NCBI GenBank assembly: GCA_049642465.1
Contig: JBAROV010000205.1
Span: 1-8,426 of the forward strand
DNA from: CAWDPQ01 sp049642465
GTDB lineage: Bacteria; Acidobacteriota; Vicinamibacteria; Vicinamibacterales; 2-12-FULL-66-21
Length of the DNA: 8,426 bases
Direction: 5' to 3'
Position 1 is the stretch's first letter; each line of letters opens with the position of its first letter. Positions 1 through 8,280 of this stretch are shown here, in pieces. Under the pieces are notes generated by a model. That model worked only from the letters and a program-made list of their open reading frames with translations. It had not been told where the DNA came from and made no database searches. The position numbers and the translations under genes are program-made.

Positions 1-399
1 CGCGACATTGCCGGGGCCGGCGTTGTAGCTGGCGAGAGTGAGTCGAACGTTGCCGCGATGTGCGTCGAGCAGCTGACGGAGGTAGCGCGCGCCGGCCATG
101 ATGTTCTGGCGCGGATCGAATGGATCCGTCACGCCGAGTTCTTGCGAGAGGCCCGGCATGATCTGCATCAGTCCCTGCGCGCCAGCCGGCGAGACGACCA
201 GCGGATTGAATGACGACTCGGCACGCATGACGGCGCGGATCAAGTCTTCGTCGACATCATAGGCAGCGGAGGCTTCCTTGATCAGTCCGTCGTACGCTTG
301 GTGCGCCGGGACCGCGCGGAAATCGTTCATCGACACCGAGACGGCCGGCAAGAGAATCGCCGGCCGCAACTTTCCCGCGTGCGGGATTGCCGCGGCCAC
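1..399 (-). CDS. Lytic transglycosylase (SLT domain), 3' end beyond window
   Basis: Translating the minus strand gives a soluble lytic transglycosylase (Slt70/MltE/GH23-like) fold, which cleaves the MurNAc-GlcNAc bond of peptidoglycan in the periplasm. Counting from the in-frame ATG at 328-330, one reads AESSFNP, with the likely catalytic Glu as residue 38 (bases 217-219), then GLMQIMP at residues 53-59 and SYNAGPGNV at residues 101-109. These are the family's signature motifs in the right order and spacing. The window ends just after the NAGPGNV motif, so the C-terminus is missing. The start is uncertain. The frame stays open from the edge up to a TGA at 625-627, with possible starts GTG 571-573, GTG 397-399, TTG 367-369 and ATG 328-330, and none has a good ribosome binding site. 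I chose GTG 397-399 because it puts a short basic-then-hydrophobic stretch (KLRPAILLPAVSVS) at the N-terminus, as a periplasmic enzyme needs. The family is secure; the start is not. Confidence 0.85.
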   Translation of the reverse strand, partial: MAAAIPHAGKLRPAILLPAVSVSMNDFRAVPAHQAYDGLIKEASAAYDVDEDLIRAVMRAESSFNPLVVSPAGAQGLMQIMPGLSQELGVTDPFDPRQNIMAGARYLRQLLDAHRGNVRLTLASYNAGPGNVA

Positions 400-680
400 T
401 GCCGCGAGGATCAGCGTCCGGATTCGTTGTCGCCTTCGTTCCGCCCGCCGACGGTCCGGTGCGAACCGGGACCACGCGCGCCGCTGACGCGCGCGCCGCT
501 CCCCGTGTCGAATGCCGAAGCCTCGGGCCTCATCGTCAGCGCCACCGTTGAGATCGATTGCGTGATCGTCCACCCCTCGATCGACTGCAAACCGTACGAC
601 CTCAGCGGTGATGCACCTGAACCATCATCGGCCAACTTCTTGCCCGCTCGGCTCATAGGTTGACCGGTTGCATTTTGCCG

Positions 681-709
681 TTGACACCCGACAGTCGGGG
701 CCGGAACAT
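681..709 (+). promoter_or_regulatory. Candidate promoter with palindromic operator-like site
   Basis: A perfect -35 hexamer TTGACA lies at 681-686. Seventeen bases downstream there is only a weak -10 match, GAACAT at 704-709 (3 of 6 to TATAAT). The spacer contains a near-perfect palindrome, CCCGAC-A-GTCGGG at 687-699, where a repressor would block RNA polymerase. The start codon of the hydrolase-protease lies 50 bases downstream. The -35 match, the spacing and the palindrome are seen; promoter function and regulation are inference. In a GC-rich genome such matches also arise by chance. Confidence 0.25.
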
Positions 710-745
710 GCGCGCACGATTCGCCGTCAGGAATTGGATGCCATG

Positions 746-753
746 AGGAAGGA
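746..753 (+). promoter_or_regulatory. Strong ribosome binding site for the hydrolase-protease
   Basis: The sequence AGGAAGGA ends five bases before the ATG at 759-761. It is a strong Shine-Dalgarno match at suitable spacing. It decides the start of the 784-residue frame against the ATGs at 743 and 754, which lie in other frames. Confidence 0.7.
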
Positions 754-758
754 ATGCT

Positions 759-3113
759 ATGGCCAGCCGATCAAGAACTTCTGCCGCACGGACTCGCTCG
801 CGAGGCACGACGGGGCGTCCGCCAAAGCGAGCCTTGGATGTTTCCGCCGCCCTGCCACTGGACGACAAGGCGCGGACGATCCTGTACGTGCACGGCATCG
901 GCAACAAGCCGATTGAAAGCATCCTCAAATGTCAGTGGGATCACGCGCTGTTCGGATTCGATGCCGGTGCGCGGACACGGCTCGCGTATTGGGTGAATCG
1001 CGAATATTACCCGTTGCCGACCGAGGGGACCTGCAGCTCCGGCGACAAGACGGAGGTCGAGGAGGGCCCGACGGGTCGAGCGCTCAGCGTCGCCGCGCAT
1101 CTGGCGCAGACATCTCTTGAAGAAGAAGCGGCGGCGCTGACCACCAATCGGAAGCAGCGGGACACGCTCGTGCGTCTTGCGCGAACAATCGACGAGCAGG
1201 AACCTGCGCCGCGTTCGAGAGCGCCTCGCGCCACCGACGTGCAAGGTTACATTCTTCCGCTCCCGCCGGCGCTCCGGCGGTGGATCACCCGGAAGCTGAC
1301 GCGCGCGTTCATGCGAGACGTGCACGATTATCTGTTCGTTGCCGAACGACGCGCGCTCATGCGGCAGAGCGTGCTCGAGCGGCTCCAGCCGGGCGGCGGT
1401 CCCTTCGTTGTCATCGGCCACAGCCAGGGCTCGATGATCGCATTCGACGTCCTCTCCGAGCTCGACCCCGACAAGTACCAGGTGCCGCTCTTCATCACCA
1501 TAGGATCCCCGCTCGGCATCGCCGAGATGCAGGACCAGTTGCAGGTGCTGCTGCGAAAACGCAAGCTCACCGTCCCGCGATGCGTCTGGCGATGGCTGAA
1601 CGTCTGCGATCCGTCCGACCCGGTCGCGGCGGACGAAACCCTCGCAGACGACTACAGCGGGGGTTCGGTCCTCGAAGATGTCAAGGCGACCAACCTCGAT
1701 AGCCCGGCCCACCCGCACTCGGGAAGCGGCTACCTGCGAATCGACGCGGTGCGCCGCGCCGTTCGAGATGCTGTCCGCGTGGATCTGTTTCAACCGGTTG
1801 CACCGTTCGTCATCGCGCGAAATCTCGTGCGCCGGCTCGAGAACGCTCCGCGCGAGACGCGGCACCCGGTACTTATCGAACTCGTCGAGTCGGCCGGCGC
1901 CGCCAAGCCGCTCGGCGAAGTCAGTGACAATCTGGTCGCTGAAATCCGCCGCATTTCGAAGCGCTCGGAAGATGAATTGCGGATTCAGCGCATGCGTCGA
2001 TTTCTCGGCGCCGACCTCACGCGCCAGGAGACTGAGTTCCTGGCGTCGCAGTTCGGGATGCGCGGGCTGATGGTCAAGCGGATCTGGCGCAACGAAGCCA
2101 AACGCGCGCTGCTCGATACCTCGATTGCGACGATCCACGCCGGCGCGGCACACGCCGGCTATCAGGCGTTCGGTCGAGATATCGCGTGGGCGATCCTGGA
2201 TTCGGGCATCAACAACGCACATCCGCACTTCACGCGCTACAAGAACATCGTCTCAGAAGTGGATTGCACCAAGAGAACCGTGGTCGAGGGGTCAGCGCCG
2301 GATCAGAACGGACATGGCACGCACGTGGCGGGAATCATCGCCGGTGTCCACGAGTTTGCCGGTCCACCGCTTCGCGTCTTCTCCGGCGTCGCGCCACAGG
2401 CTGCGCTGCACATCTACAAGGTGCTCGACGCGGACGGCAACGGAGAGGATGCCTGGATCATTAAAGCGCTCGATCACATTGCGTCGATCAACGACAAGGC
2501 AGGCGCGCTGGTGATTCACGGCGTCAACCTCAGTCTCGGAGGTCCGTTCGATCAGAGCACCTACGGCTGTGGCCACACTCCGCTCTGTGAGGAGTTGCGG
2601 CGTCTCTGGCGTCAAGGCGTGCTGGTGGTGCTCGCCGCCGGAAATGAGGGATTTGCCGTGCTCAGGACGCTCGACGGAGATATCGACGCCAATATGGATC
2701 TGTCGATCGGCGATCCCGCGAATCTCGAGGAAGCCATCGCGGTGGGTTCGGTGCACAAACAGAATCCCCACACCTACGGCGTCTCGTACTTTTCCTCCCG
2801 CGGACCGACAGCCGACGGCCGCCAGAAACCGGATGTCGTCGCTCCAGGCGAGCGGATCCTCTCGTGCCGTTACCGGTATCCTGCGAAACCGACGACCGTA
2901 GACGATCTGTATATCGCCATGAGCGGCACGAGCATGGCGGCACCGCATGTCTCTGGCGCGCTTGCCGCATTTCTTTCGGCGCGTCGGGAATTCATCGGCG
3001 AAACCGAACGCGTGAAGGCACATCTCATCGCGAACTGCACGGATCTCGGCCGCGAGCGGCCGCATCAGGGGGCGGGATTGCCGAATCTCGTCAAGATGCT
3101 CGTTAATGTGTGA
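759..3113 (+). CDS. Alpha/beta hydrolase - subtilisin-like S8 protease fusion
   Basis: The 784-residue product joins two hydrolase domains. Residues about 38-350 resemble a lipase/PGAP1-type alpha/beta hydrolase: TILYVHGIGN at 40-49 is a first-strand oxyanion loop, and VVIGHSQGS at 217-225 is the nucleophile elbow with Ser222. NVCDPSDPVA at 281-290 offers Asp287, and the His-rich loop at 318-320 before SGYL offers His320, which would complete a triad. Residues about 475-760 are a full subtilase: Asp481 in AILDSGI, His519 in NGHGTHVAG, the oxyanion Asn629 in AAGNE, and Ser725 in SGTSMAAPH. The charged linker at about 380-470 may hold an I9-like prodomain remnant (RGLMVKRIWRNEAKRALLD), but this is inference. 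The N-terminus is basic and lacks a hydrophobic signal, so the enzyme is probably cytoplasmic. All catalytic residues are present, so both domains look active. The substrate is unknown. The gene stands alone, convergent with the cstA-like gene. The S8 assignment is very sure, the hydrolase fold sure, and the role open. Confidence 0.93.
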   Translation: MASRSRTSAARTRSRGTTGRPPKRALDVSAALPLDDKARTILYVHGIGNKPIESILKCQWDHALFGFDAGARTRLAYWVNREYYPLPTEGTCSSGDKTEVEEGPTGRALSVAAHLAQTSLEEEAAALTTNRKQRDTLVRLARTIDEQEPAPRSRAPRATDVQGYILPLPPALRRWITRKLTRAFMRDVHDYLFVAERRALMRQSVLERLQPGGGPFVVIGHSQGSMIAFDVLSELDPDKYQVPLFITIGSPLGIAEMQDQLQVLLRKRKLTVPRCVWRWLNVCDPSDPVAADETLADDYSGGSVLEDVKATNLDSPAHPHSGSGYLRIDAVRRAVRDAVRVDLFQPVAPFVIARNLVRRLENAPRETRHPVLIELVESAGAAKPLGEVSDNLVAEIRRISKRSEDELRIQRMRRFLGADLTRQETEFLASQFGMRGLMVKRIWRNEAKRALLDTSIATIHAGAAHAGYQAFGRDIAWAILDSGINNAHPHFTRYKNIVSEVDCTKRTVVEGSAPDQNGHGTHVAGIIAGVHEFAGPPLRVFSGVAPQAALHIYKVLDADGNGEDAWIIKALDHIASINDKAGALVIHGVNLSLGGPFDQSTYGCGHTPLCEELRRLWRQGVLVVLAAGNEGFAVLRTLDGDIDANMDLSIGDPANLEEAIAVGSVHKQNPHTYGVSYFSSRGPTADGRQKPDVVAPGERILSCRYRYPAKPTTVDDLYIAMSGTSMAAPHVSGALAAFLSARREFIGETERVKAHLIANCTDLGRERPHQGAGLPNLVKMLVNV

Positions 3114-3120
3114 TCGTGAT

Positions 3121-3152
3121 CGGGAGGACGGGAGGACGGGAGGTCGGGAGGA
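3121..3152. repeat. Four tandem copies of an 8-bp repeat
   Basis: Four copies of CGGGAGGA lie head to tail (3121-3128, 3129-3136, 3137-3144 with a final T, 3145-3152), beginning seven bases after the stop codon at 3111-3113. It is a simple-sequence tract in the convergent intergenic region and does not encode a peptide I can support. It may come from slipped-strand replication. Confidence 0.85.
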
Positions 3153-3212
3153 CGGAGCGCCTGCGGCCGCGGCGAGCGCCCGCCTCCGCTGGTCGCGGAT
3201 ATCGGCCGACCA

Positions 3213-3236
3213 GCTACGGCGAGGTTTCGCCGTAGC
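3213..3236. terminator. Perfect 10-bp-stem hairpin between convergent genes
   Basis: GCTACGGCGA at 3213-3222 and TCGCCGTAGC at 3227-3236 are exact reverse complements around the 4-base loop GGTT. A second, shorter inverted pair, GGTCG (3191-3195) with CGACC (3207-3211), sits just upstream. The hairpin lies between the stop of the hydrolase-protease (3113) and that of the CstA-like gene (3262), so it could end or stabilise transcripts from both sides. There is no U-tract, so it is not a textbook intrinsic terminator. The motif GCTACGG recurs at 3261-3267, overlapping the stop of the CstA-like gene. Together these suggest a dispersed REP-like intergenic repeat. The hairpin is seen; terminator or REP function is inference. 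Confidence 0.55.
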
Positions 3237-3261
3237 GTGAGCGAAGGCGGAAGCGGCGTGG

Positions 3262-5079
<1,818 letters not shown>

Positions 5080-5129
5080 GGCCCGAGTCTACCAAAGGCC
5101 CGGTACATCCATTGCAGCAGGGCTAGCCT
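5080..5129. promoter_or_regulatory. 50-bp divergent intergenic region
   Basis: This short gap must hold, or overlap, the promoters and translation signals of both the CstA-like gene (leftward) and the barrel gene (rightward). For the rightward gene, GCAGGG at 5117-5122 is a modest Shine-Dalgarno candidate seven bases before ATG 5130. I find no convincing -35/-10 pair in either direction, so promoters may lie partly inside the opposing genes. Shared regulation is possible but is not shown by the sequence. Confidence 0.3.
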
Positions 5130-8100
5130 ATGGCACGCATGAAGTCCGTTCCGGCATGCGCATTCGCGCTCCTTTTATCTCTCGTCTTCCCAACAACGAC
5201 CCTCGCCCAGGGCGGATATTTCGGTCGGAACAAAGTCCAATACCGGGACTTTGATTTTCAAGTGCTCAAGACCGAGCACTTCGACATCTACTTCTATCCT
5301 GAGGAGGAACAGGCCGCGCGCATGGCGTCGCGGATGGCCGAGCGCTGGTACACGCGGATCTCGACGCTCCTCAATCACGAACTTCGCGGCAGGCAGCCGC
5401 TCATCCTTTATGCAAGTGGTTCGCACTTTCGACAAACCAACGCGATCGAGGGAGAGCTCGGCGAAGGCACCGGCGGCGTGACCGAAGCGTACAAGCGCCG
5501 GATAGTCTTACCTTTCGCCGGTCCAATCGAAGCGACGGATCACGTGCTGGGCCACGAACTGGTCCACGCGTTTCAGTACGACATCACCAACACGAACGTG
5601 AGTTCGGGGACTGCGGGCGCTCTCGCGCTGCCCCTTTGGTTCATCGAAGGGATGGCCGAGTATTTGTCGGTCGGCCCGGTGGACGCGCACACGGCGATGT
5701 GGATGCGCGAAGCGGCCCGGCGCGAGAAATTGCCGGAAATCGATGATTTGGACAATCCGAAGTACTTCCCGTATCGCTACGGCCAGGCGTTGTGGGCATT
5801 CATCGGCGGCCGCTACGGGGACGCGGTCGTTGGCGACATGCTCCGAGCCGGCGCCGGACGCGATGGCGGCTATCAACAGGCGATCGAAAGCGTCCTCGGC
5901 GTGAAGACCAAAGAGCTGTCGAAAGAATGGCATTCCGCCGTCTTTGAGGCCTATCGCCCCGTTGCGGAAAGCACGAAGATGCCGGCTGCCGTCTCGCGCG
6001 TCGTCATCGCCAAGACAAAGGGAAACCAGCTGAACGTCAGTCCGGAACTGAGCCCGGACGGCAGCAAGGTGATCTTCTTCTCGGAGCGGGACTTGTTCTC
6101 GATCGATCTCTTCGTGGCCGACGCCCGCACCGGTCAAGTGATTCGGAAGATTACCGACACGGCAACCGACCCGCATTTCGAAAGTCTGCAGTTCCTGTCG
6201 TCGGCTGGCGCCTGGGATCGAGCCGGCAAACGATTCGTGTTCCCTGGCATCAGCAAGGGACAGCCGGTGCTCACAATAGTGGACGTTGACCGCGGTCGGA
6301 CCGAGCGCGAGGTCCGGTTGGGCGAGGTTGATGAAATCCTCAACCCGGCCTGGTCTCCCGATGGGCGATCGATTGCCTTCTCGGCGCTCGACGGAGGATT
6401 CAACGATCTGTTCATCTACGATCTCGAAGGGAGCAAGCTGCGTCGGTTGGCGAACGACGCATTCGCTGAATTGGATCCGGCGTGGTCGCCCGACGGCCAG
6501 CGTCTCGCCTTTGCGACCGATCGTTTCACGACGAACATCGACGCCATCGTGGCCGGCGACCTGCGGATTGCCGTGATGGATGTCGCGTCGGGCAACGTGC
6601 GACAGGTCGCCGGTTTCGAAAACGCAAAAAACATCAGCCCGCAGTGGACCGCGGACGGCCGGTCGCTGTACTTCCTGTCGGACCACCAGGGCATCACGAA
6701 CATCTACAGCACTGAGATTGGCGGCTCCACGGCGCAGGTCACGAACTTCCTCACCGGCGTCAGCGGCATCACGGAACTCAGCCCGGCGCTTTCGGTTGCG
6801 GAAGGTCGTCTGGTTTTCAGTTCGTACGAAGACGATGGATATGCGATCTACGCGCTGGATTCGGCGGAACAACTTGCCGGACAGACGCCCGTGACGCTGC
6901 CGAGAAATGCCGCGGTGCTGGCGCCGCGGCGTACGGGTGAAGGTCAGGTGTATGCGATGTTGCAGAACGAGCGCGTCGGCCTGCCGCCCGTTGCCGCCGC
7001 GACAACGGCGCCGGCCGCGGAGTACAAGCCAAAACTCTCGCTCGATTTTGCCGGGCAGCCGACGATTGGCGTTGGCCAGGATCCGTTCGGCACCTATGCC
7101 GCAGGCGGCATTGCGCTGGCGTTCAGCGACATGCTCGGGAATCACACCCTGATGACCGCTGCGCAGGTGACCAGCCGGTTCGACGAGTTTGGCGGTTCGC
7201 TCCTCTACATCAACCGGAAGCACCGCTGGAACTGGGGCGCGCTCATCGATCAGACGCCTTACGTCGCCCGTGGTTTCGAAGCCGGCGTCGTCAACGTCGG
7301 CGGCGATCAGGTGTATCTCGAGCGCGAGTATCGAATCCTGCAGATCGATCGTTCCGCGAGCGGGATCCTGACCTATCCGTTGAGCCGGGCGCAACGGATC
7401 GATCTGACCGGCGGGGTGCGGCAGATCGGCTTCAAGCAGGATCTCACCGAACGCTTGTATTCCCTCAGCGGTCAGCCGATCGCCGAGGAGACAACGGATC
7501 TCGGATCCGAACCGATGCTGAACCTGGGCGAGGCATCCGCTGCGCTCGTCTACGACACGTCGATCTTCGGTTTGACGAGTCCAATTCGCGGGACGCGTTA
7601 CCGTCTGGAGATGTCGCAGAGTGGGGGTGACCTCACCTACTCGGGCGTCCTCGGTGACTTCCGAACCTACTACATGCCGTTCCGCCCATACACGCTCGCG
7701 TTCCGCGGGATGTTCTACGGACGTTACGGCCGCGACTCGGAGGATTTCCGTTTGCCGACGTTGTATCTGGGTTACCCGGGTCTCGTCCGCGGCTACGATT
7801 CCGGCTCGTTCGAATCGTTCGAGTGCGGACCGTCGCCTCAGGGCACCTGCCCGGCATTCGATCGTCTGATCGGGAGCAAGGTCGCCATTGCCAACGCGGA
7901 GCTCCGCTTCCCGCTGTGGGGCGCGTTCGGTGGTGACAATTTCTACGGACCGCTGCCGATTGAGATGGCGCTCTTCACGGATGCCGGCGTCGCGTGGGAT
8001 CGCACGACGCGGCCCGGTTTCAGCGCCGCGGCTCGCGAACCGGTGGTCAGCGTCGGCGCCGCGATGCGCATCAACGTTTTCGGTTTCGCGGTTGCGGAGA

Positions 8101-8174
8101 TCGATTACGTCCGGCCGCTCGATCGGCCGGGGCGCGGGTGGCTCTGGCAGTTTAATTTGCGCCCCGGATTCTGA
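5130..8174 (+). CDS. Secreted HEXXH peptidase-like / PD40 propeller / BamA-like outer-membrane barrel protein
   Basis: The 1014-residue product has three parts. A signal peptide (about residues 1-26, cleaved near TLA-QGG) sends it across the inner membrane. Residues about 45-280 resemble a peptidase-MA-like gluzincin: GHELVHAFQYD at 141-151 gives His142, Glu143 and His146, and WFIEGMAEYLS at 170-180 gives Glu173 as the likely third zinc ligand. Residues about 300-580 hold at least five TolB/PD40 blades, such as SPELSPDGSKVIFF (304-317), NPAWSPDGRSIAFSA (405-419), DPAWSPDGQRLAFATD (449-464) and SPQWTADGRSLYFLSD (503-518). From about 640 the sequence alternates polar and hydrophobic residues. 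It contains YPGLVRGYDSGSF (882-894), matching the Omp85 VRGF/Y loop-6 motif, and ends in aromatic-rich strands with a terminal Phe. It therefore probably sits in the outer membrane with the peptidase and propeller in the periplasm. ATG 5139 is an alternative start. The substrate is unknown; the domain order is clear. Confidence 0.92.
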   Translation: MARMKSVPACAFALLLSLVFPTTTLAQGGYFGRNKVQYRDFDFQVLKTEHFDIYFYPEEEQAARMASRMAERWYTRISTLLNHELRGRQPLILYASGSHFRQTNAIEGELGEGTGGVTEAYKRRIVLPFAGPIEATDHVLGHELVHAFQYDITNTNVSSGTAGALALPLWFIEGMAEYLSVGPVDAHTAMWMREAARREKLPEIDDLDNPKYFPYRYGQALWAFIGGRYGDAVVGDMLRAGAGRDGGYQQAIESVLGVKTKELSKEWHSAVFEAYRPVAESTKMPAAVSRVVIAKTKGNQLNVSPELSPDGSKVIFFSERDLFSIDLFVADARTGQVIRKITDTATDPHFESLQFLSSAGAWDRAGKRFVFPGISKGQPVLTIVDVDRGRTEREVRLGEVDEILNPAWSPDGRSIAFSALDGGFNDLFIYDLEGSKLRRLANDAFAELDPAWSPDGQRLAFATDRFTTNIDAIVAGDLRIAVMDVASGNVRQVAGFENAKNISPQWTADGRSLYFLSDHQGITNIYSTEIGGSTAQVTNFLTGVSGITELSPALSVAEGRLVFSSYEDDGYAIYALDSAEQLAGQTPVTLPRNAAVLAPRRTGEGQVYAMLQNERVGLPPVAAATTAPAAEYKPKLSLDFAGQPTIGVGQDPFGTYAAGGIALAFSDMLGNHTLMTAAQVTSRFDEFGGSLLYINRKHRWNWGALIDQTPYVARGFEAGVVNVGGDQVYLEREYRILQIDRSASGILTYPLSRAQRIDLTGGVRQIGFKQDLTERLYSLSGQPIAEETTDLGSEPMLNLGEASAALVYDTSIFGLTSPIRGTRYRLEMSQSGGDLTYSGVLGDFRTYYMPFRPYTLAFRGMFYGRYGRDSEDFRLPTLYLGYPGLVRGYDSGSFESFECGPSPQGTCPAFDRLIGSKVAIANAELRFPLWGAFGGDNFYGPLPIEMALFTDAGVAWDRTTRPGFSAAAREPVVSVGAAMRINVFGFAVAEIDYVRPLDRPGRGWLWQFNLRPGF

Positions 8175-8182
8175 CGCGGAGA

Positions 8183-8269
8183 GGGTTCAGAAAGGGTTCA
8201 GAAAGGGTTCAAAAGGGTTCAGAGAGGGTTCAAGGGTTCCGAAAAGGTTCATGAGTTCAGAAAGGGTTC
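8183..8269. repeat. Degenerate direct repeats of GGGTTC(AGAAA)
   Basis: About nine copies of a GGGTTC-based unit, often GGGTTCAGAAA, follow the barrel stop codon (8172-8174). Clear copies start at 8183, 8194, 8205, 8215, 8226, 8234 and 8264, with degenerate ones near 8246 and 8255. The spacing is 8-11 bases, so the tract is imperfect. It does not encode a credible extension of the barrel gene. The core is the reverse complement of the core of the array that follows at 8281. Confidence 0.85.
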
Positions 8270-8280
8270 GCGGTCGACGA

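Larger units (their letters stand above)
400..758. other. Upstream region without a firm gene
   Basis: This stretch separates two divergently oriented genes. On the minus strand two frames are open and overlap. One is the upward extension of the transglycosylase frame to a GTG at 571-573. It adds an Arg-rich tail and a hydrophobic run (TLILAAVAAAIPHAG), which could be a membrane anchor or signal. The other is a separate 81-codon frame from ATG 654-656 to a TGA at 411-413. Its product has no motif I recognise, and no ribosome binding site is visible before it. Codon GC3 is high in both, so composition does not separate them. On the plus strand the only convincing elements are the candidate promoter at 681-709 and the ribosome binding site at 746-753, both serving the gene at 759. 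Confidence 0.4.

Noticed and set aside
298..663. 121-codon open frame on the plus strand over the transglycosylase 5' region
   Set aside because: It overlaps the transglycosylase domain on the other strand, shows no motif and has no ribosome binding site.
771..2228. 485-codon open frame on the minus strand, antisense to the hydrolase-protease
   Set aside because: Its product has no recognisable motif and is rich in Arg and other residues expected from reading a GC-rich gene backwards. The plus strand carries complete catalytic motifs and a strong ribosome binding site.
759..3113. Two separate genes, or a frameshift joining a lipase and a protease
   Set aside because: One frame is open throughout, with a single strong ribosome binding site at 746-753 and no stop or second start with a good ribosome binding site at the junction.
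5508..7394. 628-codon open frame on the minus strand, antisense to the barrel gene
   Set aside because: Long antisense frames are common in GC-rich genes. This one has no domain pattern, while the plus-strand frame has a signal peptide and three clear domains.
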